Below the pieces are notes generated by a model, which saw only the letters and a list, made by a program, of their open reading frames with translations, was not told the origin of the DNA and searched no databases. Position numbers and translations under genes: made by a program. Of a stretch of 45,528 bases of DNA, positions 7,488-16,385 are shown piece after piece. Every line of letters begins with the position of its first letter. Within the stretch, counting starts at the first letter, position 1. This stretch comes from Micromonospora echinofusca (lineage in GTDB: Bacteria > Actinomycetota > Actinomycetes > Mycobacteriales > Micromonosporaceae): the NCBI RefSeq assembly GCF_017614955.1, contig NZ_WVUH01000010.1, positions 1 through 45,528 of the forward strand, written 5' to 3'.

Positions 7488-8549
7488 ATGGCGCGGACGG
7501 CGGCCGTCGTAGGTGGCGGTATCGGGGGACTGGCGGTCGCGATCGGGCTGCGCCGGGCAGGCTGGGCGGTGACCGTGTTCGAGCGGGCGCCCGGCCTGCC
7601 CGACACCGGGACCGGGCTGGGCATCTGGCCGAGCGCCCTGGCCGCCCTGGACGCCCTCGGCGTGGGGGAGGAGGCCCGGCGGCGCGGGCGCCCGCAGGGC
7701 GGAGGTCTGATCCGTCGCCCGGACGGCTCCCGGATCGCCGCCATCGACGTCGACCGGGTGGTCCGGCGGGCAGGGGAGCCGGTCCGTCTGCTGGCCCGAC
7801 CGGATCTGCTCGACCTGCTCGCCGGGGCCCTTCCGCCCGGCCTGGTCCGGTTCGGTGTGCGGGTCGCCGATCCCGGCCCGTTGACCCGTGAGTTCGACCT
7901 GGTCGTCGGGGCCGACGGCATCCACAGCGACATGCGCCGGGCACTGCACGGCGACCGCTTCCCGGTCCGCTACACCGGCGTCGTGGCCTGGCGCGGCACG
8001 GCGGAACTGGACCTCGCCGCCGGCGGGGAGACCTGGGGCCGGGGAGCCCGTTTCGGTCTGACCCCGCAGGGCCCGGGGGTGACAAACTGGTACGCCACAC
8101 TCGCCGTCGCCGAGGGGTACCGGCCGCCGGACGGGGACCGGGCGGTGCTGCTCCGGCACTTCGGTGACTGGCACGACCCGATCCCGCGCCTGCTGTCCGG
8201 GCTGCGGGACGCGGAGATCCTCCGGCACGACGTCTGCGACCTCACGCCGCTGCCGGGGTACGTCACCGACCGGGTGGCGCTGCTCGGGGACGCGGCGCAC
8301 GCGATGACCCCGGACCTCGGGCAGGGTGCGTGTCAGGCGCTGATCGACGCGGTCACGCTCGCGGACTGTCTCGGCGCCGGGGCGCCGGTACCGGTGGCGC
8401 TGCGGACGTACGACCGTCGCCGCCGTCGACGTACCCAACGGTTGGCGGCGATGGCCCGCCGGGTCGGCCGGCTGGCGCAGGCGCACCGGTACGCCCCGGC
8501 CCGGGACGTGCTGGTCCGGCTCGCCCTGGTCGTCGGGCCGCCCGCCTGA
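7488..8549 (+). CDS. FAD-dependent aromatic-type monooxygenase
   Basis: The 353-residue single-component flavoprotein belongs to the p-hydroxybenzoate hydroxylase fold. The N-terminal dinucleotide-binding motif is VVGGGIGGLAVAIGLRRAG (about residues 6-24). The DG motif is VVGADGIHSDMRRAL (about 139-153). The second FAD motif is VALLGDAAHAMTPDLGQGACQAL (from about residue 263). Such enzymes hydroxylate or epoxidise aromatic and polyketide substrates with NAD(P)H and O2. It is slightly shorter than typical 380-400-residue members, but all cofactor motifs are present. The divergent TetR gene and shared operator suggest substrate-induced detoxification or catabolism; the substrate is unknown. Confidence 0.9.
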   Translation: MARTAAVVGGGIGGLAVAIGLRRAGWAVTVFERAPGLPDTGTGLGIWPSALAALDALGVGEEARRRGRPQGGGLIRRPDGSRIAAIDVDRVVRRAGEPVRLLARPDLLDLLAGALPPGLVRFGVRVADPGPLTREFDLVVGADGIHSDMRRALHGDRFPVRYTGVVAWRGTAELDLAAGGETWGRGARFGLTPQGPGVTNWYATLAVAEGYRPPDGDRAVLLRHFGDWHDPIPRLLSGLRDAEILRHDVCDLTPLPGYVTDRVALLGDAAHAMTPDLGQGACQALIDAVTLADCLGAGAPVPVALRTYDRRRRRRTQRLAAMARRVGRLAQAHRYAPARDVLVRLALVVGPPA

Positions 8550-8700
8550 CCGATCCATCCGGCGCCCGCGCCCGCCAGGCCGGGCGATGTGGCGTTCCGC
8601 CCGGCCTGACCGGTCCATCCGGCGCCCGCGCCCGCCAGGCCGGGCGATGTGGCGCCCGCGCCCGCCTGACCGGTCGACCCGGCGCCCGCGCCCGAGCGGC
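8541..8700 (+). repeat. 60-bp tandem repeat, about 2.6 copies
   Basis: Sequence lines up with an exact 60-bp period: CCTGACCGATCCATCCGG at about 8547, CCTGACCGGTCCATCCGG at about 8607 and a diverged third copy at about 8667, each followed by CGCCCGCGCCCG. The array starts in the last codons and stop of the monooxygenase and fills most of the space before the efflux-pump operators. No gene is seen in 8550-8850. Confidence 0.85.
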
Positions 8701-8740
8701 AGCGCCACTGGGCTCCCGCCCGAGGGGTGACCTGGCACAC

Positions 8741-8818
8741 ATACGATACGGACCTGTTCCGTATCGTATTCTGCCCCCCGTACGCTCAGGCCATTACGAG
8801 TCCGTTCCGTATCGTATT
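8741..8818. promoter_or_regulatory. Three ATACGATAC-type operator half-sites upstream of the MFS pump
   Basis: ATACGATACGGA (8741-8752) and TCCGTATCGTAT (8758-8769) form a perfect 12-bp inverted repeat with a 5-base spacer. The 15-mer GTTCCGTATCGTATT at 8756-8770 is repeated exactly at 8804-8818, 48 bp downstream. TetR-family repressors of efflux pumps commonly bind sites of this kind, and a TetR gene is cotranscribed with the pump, so autoregulation of the pump-tetR operon is likely. Confidence 0.8.
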
Positions 8819-8850
8819 GGCGGTGCGGCGTACCGGGGGAAAGCCGAATC

Positions 8851-10419
8851 ATGGAAATCACCGAGAACACCGGCCACCCACGACGGTGGGCCATCCTCGG
8901 CGTGCTGGTGGTCAGCCTGCTGGTGGTGGTCCTCGACAACACCATTCTCAACGTCGCTTTGCGGACCCTGGCCGACCCGGTGCACGGGCTCGGCGCCAGC
9001 CAGGGTGAGCTGGAGTGGGCGATCAACTCCTACACGCTGGTCTTCGCCGGTCTGCTGTTCAGCTTCGGCGTGCTCGGTGACCGGACCGGCCGCAAGCGGT
9101 TCCTGCTGATCGGTCTCGCCGTCTTCGGCCTGGGCTCACTGCTGTCCGCGTACGCGCAGAGCCCGGCCCAGCTGATCACAGCCCGGTCACTGATGGGCGT
9201 GGGCGGCGCGGCCATCATGCCGGTCACCCTGTCGATCATCTCCAACGTCTTCGACCCCCGGGAACGGGCCCGGGCGATCGGTGTCTGGTCCGGCGCGGTC
9301 GGGCTCGCGGTCGCCATCGGGCCGATTCTCGGCGGGGCCCTGCTGGAACGGTACTGGTGGGGCTCGGTCTTCCTGATCAACGTGCCGGTGGTGCTGGCCG
9401 GTCTGGTCCTGGTCGGGCTGCTGGTGCCGGAGTCCCGCGACCCGCGTCCGGGCCGTGTCGACGTGCTCGGCGTGCTGCTCTCCGTGGTGGGCCTGGTCGC
9501 CCTCTCCTACGGCATCATCGACGGCGGCGAGCACGGCTTCGGTCGGCCCGTGGTCTGGGCCTCGATCGCCGTCGGGCTGGCCGTCCTGGCCTGGTTCATC
9601 GTCCACGAGCGACGCAGCGACCACCCGTCACTGGACGTGACCCTGTTCCGGGTACCCCGCTTCGCGGCGCCGGTGGCGATGATCGGGCTGATCTTCTTCG
9701 CCGCCATGGGTGTGATGTTCTTCAGCTCGTTCTACCTGCAACTGGTCCGTGGCTACAGCCCGTTGCAGACCGGCCTGCTCTTCCTGCCGTTCGCGCTGGC
9801 CCAGCTCGTCTTCGCGCCGCGCAGCGCGGCCATGGTCCGCCGCTACGGTGGCCGGGCGGTCTCCGCCGTCGGCCTCTGCCTCGCGGTGGTCGGGCTCGGC
9901 ACGTTCGCCTTCGTCGGGGTGGACACCCCGATCTGGCTGGTCGGGGCCGCCTTCTTCGTACAGGGCGTCGGGATGGCCAACGTCATGCCACCGGCGATGG
10001 AGTCGATCATGTCGGCGCTGCCCCGGGAGAAGGCCGGCGTCGGCTCCGCCGTCAGCAACACCATCCGCCAGGTGGCCGCCGCACTCGGGGTCGCCGTGCT
10101 GGGCTCGGTCCTCGCCGCCGTCTACCGGGGCGAGATCGCCGCCACCACCGCCGGGCTGCCGGCCGGGGCGCGGAACGCCGCCGACGAGTCCCTCGCCGGG
10201 GCGTACGCCGCCGCCGGCCGGCTCGGTGCCGACGGCGCCACCCTGATCGACGCCGCCAACACGGCGTTCGTGGACGCGATGCACTGGGCCGGGGCGCTCT
10301 CCGCCGTCGTCGCCGCGCTGGGCGTCCTGGTGGCCCTGCGGTGGCTGCCCGGTCGGCCGTCCCGCCCACCGGTGACGGCGGTGCCGGCCGGCGAGCCGGA
10401 ATTGGCCGCAACCTCCTGA
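8851..10419 (+). CDS. MFS multidrug efflux transporter, DHA2 (14-TM) family
   Basis: The 522-residue integral membrane protein has about fourteen hydrophobic segments, typical of drug:H+ antiporter family 2. It carries the family motif LDNTILNVALRTL in helix 1 (residues about 30-42), motif A GVLGDRTGRKRFLL between helices 2 and 3, and a motif C-like region AVGLAVAIGPILGGALLE. It should export a hydrophobic or cationic toxic compound using the proton gradient. The ATG at 8851 follows GGGGGAAAG. A TetR regulator gene begins 18 bases after the stop, and strong operator-like repeats lie upstream. The substrate cannot be deduced from sequence. Confidence 0.92.
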   Translation: MEITENTGHPRRWAILGVLVVSLLVVVLDNTILNVALRTLADPVHGLGASQGELEWAINSYTLVFAGLLFSFGVLGDRTGRKRFLLIGLAVFGLGSLLSAYAQSPAQLITARSLMGVGGAAIMPVTLSIISNVFDPRERARAIGVWSGAVGLAVAIGPILGGALLERYWWGSVFLINVPVVLAGLVLVGLLVPESRDPRPGRVDVLGVLLSVVGLVALSYGIIDGGEHGFGRPVVWASIAVGLAVLAWFIVHERRSDHPSLDVTLFRVPRFAAPVAMIGLIFFAAMGVMFFSSFYLQLVRGYSPLQTGLLFLPFALAQLVFAPRSAAMVRRYGGRAVSAVGLCLAVVGLGTFAFVGVDTPIWLVGAAFFVQGVGMANVMPPAMESIMSALPREKAGVGSAVSNTIRQVAAALGVAVLGSVLAAVYRGEIAATTAGLPAGARNAADESLAGAYAAAGRLGADGATLIDAANTAFVDAMHWAGALSAVVAALGVLVALRWLPGRPSRPPVTAVPAGEPELAATS

Positions 10420-10437
10420 CCTCGGCACAATGTCGAC

Positions 10438-11037
10438 ATGACCTCCACCGCTGACGCTCCGCGGTCGCCCGGTCGACCGCGGAGCAGCCGCGCCGACGAG
10501 GCGATCGTGGAGGCCACACTCGACCTGCTCGCCGAGGGCACCACCGTCGAGGCGCTCTCCATCGAGGCCATCGCCGCCCGGGCCGGCGTGGGCAAGGCCA
10601 CCATCTACCGCCGCTGGTCCGGCAAGGAGGCCCTGCTCCGGGACGCGCTGCGGACCCTCAAGGGCCCGCCGCCGGTACCGGCCGGGGTGTCGGTCCGCGA
10701 CGACCTGATCACCCTGCTGACCGTGATCGGCGACAACTCGGACGCCCGGGCGGTGCGGATCATGCCCTGTCTCGTGCCGGAGGTGCACCGCAGCGTCGAG
10801 CAGTACCGCCTCTACCAGGAACTGGTCGAGCCCCGCCGGCAGGCGATGCGCGAGGTGCTGTGGGCCGGCGTCGACCGGGGGGAGATCCGCCCCGACCTGG
10901 ACGTCGAGGTGGCGCTGGCCATCCTGACCGGGCCGATGCTGGTGCAGAAGCTGCTGCGCTGGCAGCCCGACCTGGACGACGCCCATCTTGCCGAACGGGT
11001 CGTCGACACGGTGCTCGCCGGACTGGCCAACCGCTGA
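10438..11037 (+). CDS. TetR/AcrR-family regulator of the efflux operon
   Basis: The 199-residue protein has a basic N-terminal arm (SPGRPRSSRADEAIVEATLDLL), then a classical TetR helix-turn-helix around residues 36-65 (LSIEAIAARAGVGKATIYRRWSGKEALLRDAL). The helical C-terminus is of the type found in repressors with YRRW motifs. It is almost certainly cotranscribed with the MFS pump and is the best candidate to bind the ATACGATAC sites at 8741-8818. Two hairpins directly after its stop separate it from the convergent regulator gene. Confidence 0.9.
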   Translation: MTSTADAPRSPGRPRSSRADEAIVEATLDLLAEGTTVEALSIEAIAARAGVGKATIYRRWSGKEALLRDALRTLKGPPPVPAGVSVRDDLITLLTVIGDNSDARAVRIMPCLVPEVHRSVEQYRLYQELVEPRRQAMREVLWAGVDRGEIRPDLDVEVALAILTGPMLVQKLLRWQPDLDDAHLAERVVDTVLAGLANR

Positions 11038-11040
11038 GAC

Positions 11041-11097
11041 CACCGCCGACGGCGGTGCCCGCCCAGTGTCTGCCCACCGCCGACGGCGGTGCCCGCC
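11041..11097. terminator. Twin hairpins between convergent genes
   Basis: A 23-bp direct repeat occurs at 11041-11063 and 11075-11097. Each copy begins with CACCGCC, GAC, GGCGGTG, a 7-bp stem with a 3-base loop. There is no T-tract. Their place between convergent genes suggests bidirectional termination. Confidence 0.55.
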
Positions 11098-11167
11098 GCG
11101 TGTCCGTCCGGCGCCGACGACCGTGCCGACGAGGCGCCGGCGCGGGGGTGGTCAGGAGGGGGCGCGG

Positions 11168-13087
11168 TCAGGAGGGGGCGGTGCGCAGCCGGTGCAACCG
11201 CAGCGCGAGCTGCACCTCCAACGCCCGCTCCGGCTTCTGCCAGTCCGGGCCGAGGAGCTGACCCACCCGGTCCAGGCGTTGGGTGACCGTGTTGACGTGC
11301 ACGTGCAGCAGCTCGGCCGCCCGCGCCAGGCTGCCGCCCACCCCGAAGTACGCCTCCAGGGTCCTCACCAGGGCGGTGCCCCGACGGGCGTCGTAGTCGA
11401 CCACCGGCCCGACCGTGTCGGCCAGGAACCGGCTCACGTCCTGGTCCCCGTCGTCGGTCACCGAGCCCAGCAACAGACCGACGAAACCCAGCTCGGCGGT
11501 GCTCGCCCCCTGCCCGGACCGGCCCAGCGCGCCGAGCGCGGTCAGGCACCGGTCCGCCTCGCGGAACACCCGGGCCAGCGCCGTCGGGCCGGTCGACGGG
11601 CCGCTGGAGCCCGCCGTCACCGGCCGCCCGGTCACCCGGGACAGGTCCCGGGCCACCGCCCGGGCCGCCGCGCCCGCGTCCCGGCCGGGCAGCATCAGCA
11701 CCACCCGGCCGTCCCGCGCCGCAGCCAGCCCACTGCGGGCCGAGGCGTACGTGGTGGCCCAGGAGAGCACCCGCTGACGGGCCGAACCGGTGGCCGCGAT
11801 CGCGTCGTCGCCGACCGCCACCAGTACGTGCGGGGCGTCCAGGTCCACGCCGAGGCGCCGGGCCCGGCTGCGCAGCGCCTCGACGTCGCGGACCGGTCGG
11901 GCGATCAGGTCGTCGAGCAGTTCGCCCCGGACCCGGCCCTCCGCCTCGGCCACGGTCCGCCGGAACAGCAGCAGCAGGGCGGTCACCAGGGCGGCCCGCT
12001 CCAGGATCCGCTGGTCGGCGTCGACCAGTTCGTCGTCGGGGCGCAGCACCAGGGCGCCCAGGTTCTCCGCACCCGCCACCACCGCCGCGTACCACAGCGG
12101 CCCGCGTCGCACGCTGCGTCCCTCGGTCCGGGAGGCGGCGACCGCCTCCACCATGTCCCCGCGTTCCGGTTCGTCGATCGCCCCCACCCGGGCCAGCCGG
12201 CGGCCCTCGGCGTCGAGGGCGAGCAGCGCCCCGCCGAGCACGTCGGTGACCGCCGAGGCCACGTCCTCCACCCCGCCACCGCGCAGGACCAGCGCGGTCA
12301 TCCGGTCGTGCGCGGCGGCGGCGCGCTCCACGGAGGCACTGTGCGCCCGGATCGTCGTGTTCGCCGTGGACAGCTCCTCCAGCGCCGAGCGGGTCTCGGC
12401 CAGCAGCCGGGCGGTGTCGATCGCCACCGCCGCGTGCGCGGCCAGCGAGACCAGCAGCGCCACCTCCTCGGGTACGAACGGCCGGGCCGAGCGGTTGGCC
12501 GCGTAGAGCACGCCGATCACGCTCGACCCCAGGCGCAGCGGTACGCCGAGGATGGCGACCAGCCCCTCCTCGCGTACCCCGGCGTCGATCTCCCCGGTGT
12601 GGTGGAACCGGTCGTCCTCCGGGTAGTTCGCGGTGACGTACGGCGTGCCCGACTGGGCCACCAGGCCGCCCAGTCCCGCCCCCATCGGCAGCCGCAGCCG
12701 CTGGAACCGGGCCGAGATGGAACCGTCGGTGACCCGCATGTACGTGTCACCGCGCTCCTCGTCGTTGAGGGTCATGTACGCCACGTCGGTGCCGAGCAGG
12801 TGCCGGGCCCGGTGCACGATGGCCCGCAGCACCGCGTCCACGTCCCGCAGCCCGGCCAGGTCGCTCGCGGTGTCGTACAGCCCGGACAGCTCGACCTCGC
12901 GGCGGCGGCGGCGCTCCAGCAGCCCCCGTACCCGCAACGCCACCAGCTTGGCCTGTTCGAGTTCGGCGAGCCGCTCGGCGGGCAGCCCGGCGGCCCGGGC
13001 GGCCACCAGTGGCCCCTCGAACTCCACCGCCGCGGCCTCCCGGGCGAGCAGTTCCAGGAACTCGATCGGCGACGACATGAGGCCCAT
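11168..13087 (-). CDS. GAF-domain transcriptional regulator with PucR-type C-terminal HTH
   Basis: The roughly 639-residue protein has an N-terminal helical segment. A GAF sensor domain covers about residues 70-230 (including AIVHRARHLLGTDVAYMTLND, GVPLRLGSSVIGVLYAANRSARPF and LLVSLAAHAAVAIDTARLL), and a long helix follows. A middle CdaR/GGDEF-like region comes next. The C-terminal PucR HTH is GSLARAAELLHVHVNTVTQRLDRVGQLLG. It lies directly after 3-hydroxybutyrate dehydrogenase on the same strand and probably regulates it in response to a small ligand. ATG 13087 is preferred, with GAGGGG 10 bases upstream; ATG 13105, overlapping the dehydrogenase stop region, and ATG 13078 are alternatives. 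Confidence 0.87.
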   Translation of the reverse strand: MGLMSSPIEFLELLAREAAAVEFEGPLVAARAAGLPAERLAELEQAKLVALRVRGLLERRRRREVELSGLYDTASDLAGLRDVDAVLRAIVHRARHLLGTDVAYMTLNDEERGDTYMRVTDGSISARFQRLRLPMGAGLGGLVAQSGTPYVTANYPEDDRFHHTGEIDAGVREEGLVAILGVPLRLGSSVIGVLYAANRSARPFVPEEVALLVSLAAHAAVAIDTARLLAETRSALEELSTANTTIRAHSASVERAAAAHDRMTALVLRGGGVEDVASAVTDVLGGALLALDAEGRRLARVGAIDEPERGDMVEAVAASRTEGRSVRRGPLWYAAVVAGAENLGALVLRPDDELVDADQRILERAALVTALLLLFRRTVAEAEGRVRGELLDDLIARPVRDVEALRSRARRLGVDLDAPHVLVAVGDDAIAATGSARQRVLSWATTYASARSGLAAARDGRVVLMLPGRDAGAAARAVARDLSRVTGRPVTAGSSGPSTGPTALARVFREADRCLTALGALGRSGQGASTAELGFVGLLLGSVTDDGDQDVSRFLADTVGPVVDYDARRGTALVRTLEAYFGVGGSLARAAELLHVHVNTVTQRLDRVGQLLGPDWQKPERALEVQLALRLHRLRTAPS

Positions 13088-13105
13088 TCTGCGGGTACCC
13101 CTCAT

Positions 13106-13888
13106 TCAGTTGGCCGTCCAGCCCCCGTCGAGGGCGATGGACGCGCCGGTGATGAAGTCCGCCGGCGGCGCGCAGAGGTACGCCATCAGCTCGGCCACCT
13201 CCTCCGGCTCGATGAGCCGCTTGATGGCGGCGCGGGCCAGCATGATCCGCTCCACCACCTCGCTCTCCGGGATGCCGTGGCTGGCCGCCTGGTCGGCGAT
13301 CTGGCTCTCCACCAGCGGGGTGCGGACGTACGCCGGGTTGATGCAGTTGGCGGTCACCCCGTGCGGCGCCCCCTCCAGGGCGACCACCTTCGACAGCCCC
13401 TCCAGCGCGTGCTTGGCGGAGACGTACGCGGACTTGTACGGCGAGGCGCGCAGCCCGTGCACCGAGGAGATGTTGACGATCCGTCCCCAGCGGCGGGTGT
13501 ACATGTGCGGCAGCGCCCGCCGGATGATCCGGAACGGCGCCTCGACCATCACCCGGTGCAGGTAGGCGAAGCGCTCGGTGGGGAAGTCCGCCACGGCGGC
13601 GACGTGTTGCAGACCGGCGTTGTTGACCACGATGTCGACGTCGGCGTCCAACCCGTCGACCGCGGCCGGGTCGGCCAGGTCGACGCCGACGGCCCGCCCG
13701 CCGGCCTCGGCCGCCACCGCCTTCGCCGCCTCGACGTTGCGGTCCACCACCTGGACCGACGCCCCGGCGGCGGCCAGCCGCAGGGCGCACGCCCGGCCGA
13801 TGCCGCTGCCACCGCCGGTCACCAGTGCGCTGCGGCCGGTCAGGTCGAGCTGTACGACGTGGGGGGCCGCCACGGGTTCTGCCGTCAT
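13106..13888 (-). CDS. 3-hydroxybutyrate dehydrogenase (SDR family)
   Basis: The 260-residue short-chain dehydrogenase has the NAD motif GGGSGIGRA, the NNAG motif (VNNAGLQHV), catalytic Ser in VNISSVHGL and the YxxxK pair in [10 protein letters not shown]. The segment [25 protein letters not shown] is close to what I remember of D-3-hydroxybutyrate dehydrogenases. The enzyme interconverts 3-hydroxybutyrate and acetoacetate, linking polyhydroxybutyrate or ketone-body metabolism to acetyl-CoA. ATG 13888 gives the family length. A TAGTTT box (minus strand, 13897-13902) sits close enough for a leaderless transcript. The regulator gene follows with little or no gap. Confidence 0.88.
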   Translation of the reverse strand: MTAEPVAAPHVVQLDLTGRSALVTGGGSGIGRACALRLAAAGASVQVVDRNVEAAKAVAAEAGGRAVGVDLADPAAVDGLDADVDIVVNNAGLQHVAAVADFPTERFAYLHRVMVEAPFRIIRRALPHMYTRRWGRIVNISSVHGLRASPYKSAYVSAKHALEGLSKVVALEGAPHGVTANCINPAYVRTPLVESQIADQAASHGIPESEVVERIMLARAAIKRLIEPEEVAELMAYLCAPPADFITGASIALDGGWTAN

Positions 13889-13914
13889 GGCGCATGAAAC
13901 TACGAGCTGTGTGG

Positions 13915-13962
13915 CCGGCGGCACATGGGCCGCCGGCACATACTCCGGTGCCGCACTATGTG
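13915..13962. promoter_or_regulatory. Inverted repeats between 3-hydroxybutyrate dehydrogenase and ruvC
   Basis: CCGGCGGC (13915-13922) pairs with GCCGCCGG (13929-13936). CACATA (13937-13942) pairs with TATGTG (13957-13962) across 14 bases. They lie just upstream of the dehydrogenase and are candidate sites for the PucR-type regulator encoded downstream of it. Confidence 0.4.
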
Positions 13963-14011
13963 GCGTGCCGGCAGCGGCGTGTTCGGTGTCGGTGGCCGGC
14001 ACGTCGACCAG

Positions 14012-14033
14012 TAGGGTGTCGAACACACGTACT
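14012..14033 (+). promoter_or_regulatory. ruvC promoter with LexA (SOS)-like box
   Basis: TAGGGT at 14012-14017 fits a -10 box; the -35 is weak. Overlapping the expected start point, CGAACACACGTACT (14020-14033) matches the Gram-positive/actinobacterial LexA consensus CGAACRNRYGTTYC at all but two positions. Regulation of ruv genes by LexA is established in other actinobacteria, so SOS induction here is plausible. Confidence 0.55.
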
Positions 14034-14058
14034 GCTGACGATCCGGGGAGGGGGCGGC

Positions 14059-14586
14059 GTGCGGGTACTCGGTGTCGACCCGGGGTTGACCCGGTGCGGG
14101 GTCGGTGTGGTGGAGGGGGTCCCCGGCCGACCGTGCACCCTGGTCGCCTACTACGTGGTCTACACCGATCCGGGCGACGACCTGGCGTTGCGGCTGCTGC
14201 ACCTGGACCGCTCGTTGACCGATCTGGTCGCCGAGCACCGGCCGGACGCGGTCGCGGTGGAGCGGGTCTTCAGCCAGCACAACGTCCGGACGGTGATGGG
14301 CACCGCGCAGGCCAGCGGGATCGCCGTGCTGGCCGGGGCGCGGGCCGGGCTACCGGTGCAGACGTACACCCCGAGCGAGGTCAAGGCGGCGGTGACCGGG
14401 TCCGGTCAGGCGGACAAGGCGCAGATGACCGCGATGGTGACCCGGTTGCTGCGGTTGGACGCACCGCCGAAGCCGGCGGACGCCGCCGACGCGCTGGCGT
14501 TGGCGATCTGTCACGTCTGGCGGGGCGGCACCCGGTCGAAGCTGGCCGAGGCGGCCGAGCGGGTACGACGAGGAGGACCGAGATGA
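14059..14586 (+). CDS. ruvC: Holliday junction endonuclease RuvC
   Basis: The 175-residue resolvase cuts four-way DNA junctions symmetrically, together with RuvAB. All four catalytic acidic residues of the RNase H-like fold are visible: Asp7 in VLGVDPG, Glu68 in AVAVERVF, and Asp141 and Asp144 in [12 protein letters not shown]. The GTG at 14059 follows GGGGAGGGGG and places the first aspartate at the usual position. It opens the ruvC-ruvA-ruvB operon, overlapping ruvA by 4 bases (ATGA). A LexA-like box lies upstream. Confidence 0.97.
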   Translation: MRVLGVDPGLTRCGVGVVEGVPGRPCTLVAYYVVYTDPGDDLALRLLHLDRSLTDLVAEHRPDAVAVERVFSQHNVRTVMGTAQASGIAVLAGARAGLPVQTYTPSEVKAAVTGSGQADKAQMTAMVTRLLRLDAPPKPADAADALALAICHVWRGGTRSKLAEAAERVRRGGPR

Positions 14587-15185
14587 TCGCCAGCGTGCAC
14601 GGTGTGGTGGCCACGGTGGGCTCCGACCAGGCGGTGGTGGAGGTCGGCGGGGTCGGGCTCGCCGTGCAGTGCTCCCCGGGCACCCTGGCCGGGCTGCGGG
14701 TGGGCCAGACCGCCCGGCTGGCCACCAGCCTGGTGGTCCGGGAGGACTCGCTGACCCTCTACGGCTTCGCCGACGACCACGAGAAGCAGCTCTTCGAGCT
14801 GTTGCAGACCGCCAGCGGGGTGGGGCCCCGGCTGGCCCAGGCGGTGCTCGCGGTGCACACCCCCGACGCGGTCCGCAAGGCCATCGCCAACGCGGACACC
14901 GCCGCGCTGACCCGGGTGCCGGGTATCGGCAAGAAGGGCGCCGAACGGCTGGTCCTGGAGCTGCGGGACAAGGTCGGGCCGATCCCGGTCGGTGCCGACG
15001 GGGCGGCCGGCGTGACCGGGGGCGCCTGGACCGAGCAGGTCCGGCAGGCCCTGGTCGGGCTCGGTTGGACGGCCGGGCAGGCCGACCAGGCGGTCGCCGC
15101 CGTCGCGGAGACCGTCGACGGTCCGCCCCCGCCGGTGCCGGTCCTGCTCAAGCAGGCCATCCGACTGCTCGGCCGGACCCGATGA
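14583..15185 (+). CDS. ruvA: Holliday junction DNA helicase subunit RuvA
   Basis: The 200-residue protein has the N-terminal OB-fold ([25 protein letters not shown]). Tandem helix-hairpin-helix motifs follow ([17 protein letters not shown] and [19 protein letters not shown]). The C-terminal RuvB-interacting domain ([22 protein letters not shown]) comes after a flexible linker. RuvA tetramers clamp the junction and recruit RuvB. The ATG at 14583 overlaps the ruvC stop, and the stop overlaps the ruvB start, so all three genes are translationally coupled. Confidence 0.97.
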   Translation: MIASVHGVVATVGSDQAVVEVGGVGLAVQCSPGTLAGLRVGQTARLATSLVVREDSLTLYGFADDHEKQLFELLQTASGVGPRLAQAVLAVHTPDAVRKAIANADTAALTRVPGIGKKGAERLVLELRDKVGPIPVGADGAAGVTGGAWTEQVRQALVGLGWTAGQADQAVAAVAETVDGPPPPVPVLLKQAIRLLGRTR

Positions 15186-16246
15186 CCGCCGAGGGGCTGG
15201 TCTCGGCGTACGCGGACGCGGCCGAACGGGACGCCGAGGCCAGTGTCCGCCCGAAGCGGCTGGCCGAGTTCATCGCCCAGGACCGGGTACGCGACCAGCT
15301 CGACCTGCTGTTGCAGGGCGCGATGCGGCGGGGCTCGCCGCCGGACCACATCCTGCTCTCCGGGCCGCCCGGGCTGGGCAAGACCTCGCTGGCCAACATC
15401 GTCGCCGCCGAGCTGGGCTCGGGGATCCGGGTGACCAGCGGCCCGGCCATCGAACGCTCCGGTGACCTGGCGGCGATCCTGACCAGCCTCGCCGAGGGCG
15501 ACGTGCTCTTCATCGACGAGATCCACCGGATCGCCAAGCCGGCCGAGGAACTGCTCTACAGCGCGATGGAGGACTTCCGGGTCGACGTGGTGGTCGGCAA
15601 GGGGCCGGGGGCGACCGCGATCCCGCTGGACGTGGAGCCGTTCACCCTGGTCGGGGCGACCACCCGGTCCGGCCTGCTGACCGGTCCGATGCGGGACCGG
15701 TTCGGCTTCGTCGCCCACCTGGACTTCTACTCGCCGACCGACCTGGAGGCGCTGCTGCACCGTTCGGCGCGGATCCTCGGCGTGCCGATCACCGACGACG
15801 GGGCCACCGAGATCGCCGGCCGGTCCCGGGGTACGCCCCGGATCGCCAACCGGCTGCTGCGCCGGGTGCGGGACTACGCCGAGGTACGGGCCGACGGGGT
15901 GGTCAACCGGGAGACCGCGCAGGCCGCCCTCAAGGTGTACGACGTGGACGCGCTCGGGCTGGACCGGCTGGACCGGGCGGTGCTGACCGCGCTGGTCGAC
16001 CTGTTCCGGGGTGGTCCGGTGGGGGTGTCCACCCTCGCCGTGGCGGTGGGGGAGCAGCCGGACACGGTGGAGGAGGTGTGCGAGCCGTTCCTGGTGCGGG
16101 CCGGACTGCTGGCGCGTACCCCCCGGGGTCGGGTGGCCACCGAGGCGGCTTGGCGCCATCTGGGGCGTAATCCCCCTGATGGTACATTTGGTGCCGGTTC
16201 CCCTCCCGCGCCCGATCTTTTCTCTGCCGGACCTGATCAGCCGTGA
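15182..16246 (+). CDS. ruvB: Holliday junction branch-migration ATPase RuvB
   Basis: The 354-residue AAA+ motor drives branch migration. Walker A is GPPGLGKTS (61-69) and Walker B is FIDEIH (110-115). Sensor 1 lies in [11 protein letters not shown], the region containing the arginine finger in [13 protein letters not shown], and a winged-helix domain completes the C-terminus ([38 protein letters not shown], given as a region and not as a motif). The start overlaps the ruvA stop by 4 bases. The Pro-rich C-terminal tail is longer than in E. coli. The export genes follow 139 bases later behind their own promoter-like region. Confidence 0.97.
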   Translation: MTAEGLVSAYADAAERDAEASVRPKRLAEFIAQDRVRDQLDLLLQGAMRRGSPPDHILLSGPPGLGKTSLANIVAAELGSGIRVTSGPAIERSGDLAAILTSLAEGDVLFIDEIHRIAKPAEELLYSAMEDFRVDVVVGKGPGATAIPLDVEPFTLVGATTRSGLLTGPMRDRFGFVAHLDFYSPTDLEALLHRSARILGVPITDDGATEIAGRSRGTPRIANRLLRRVRDYAEVRADGVVNRETAQAALKVYDVDALGLDRLDRAVLTALVDLFRGGPVGVSTLAVAVGEQPDTVEEVCEPFLVRAGLLARTPRGRVATEAAWRHLGRNPPDGTFGAGSPPAPDLFSAGPDQP

Positions 16247-16385
16247 TCCGTTCGTGATCCGTGCCGCATTCGGTCTTCCCAGGTCCAGGGATTAGACTCG
16301 CGGCGGTTTTGTACAGGATGTGAGATCCTGCCTCCGCTCCGGCGCCTCCTAGGCCGTGACGGAGGTCAACGGGAAGGTCGTCGAC
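16247..16385 (+). promoter_or_regulatory. yajC-secDF promoter and structured leader
   Basis: TAGACT at 16293-16298 fits a -10 box, with a weak TCGGTC 17 bases upstream. Downstream are a small hairpin, CAGGAT (16314-16319) with ATCCTG (16325-16330), and an arm pair CCTCCG (16331-16336) with CGGAGG (16360-16365). GTGATCCGT is repeated at 16243-16251 and 16254-16262. Confidence 0.4.

Noticed and set aside
10988..13897. A 969-codon plus-strand open frame opposite the GAF regulator and 3-hydroxybutyrate dehydrogenase
   Set aside because: It spans two convincing genes on the other strand and encodes low-complexity Gly/Arg/Gln-rich sequence without motifs.
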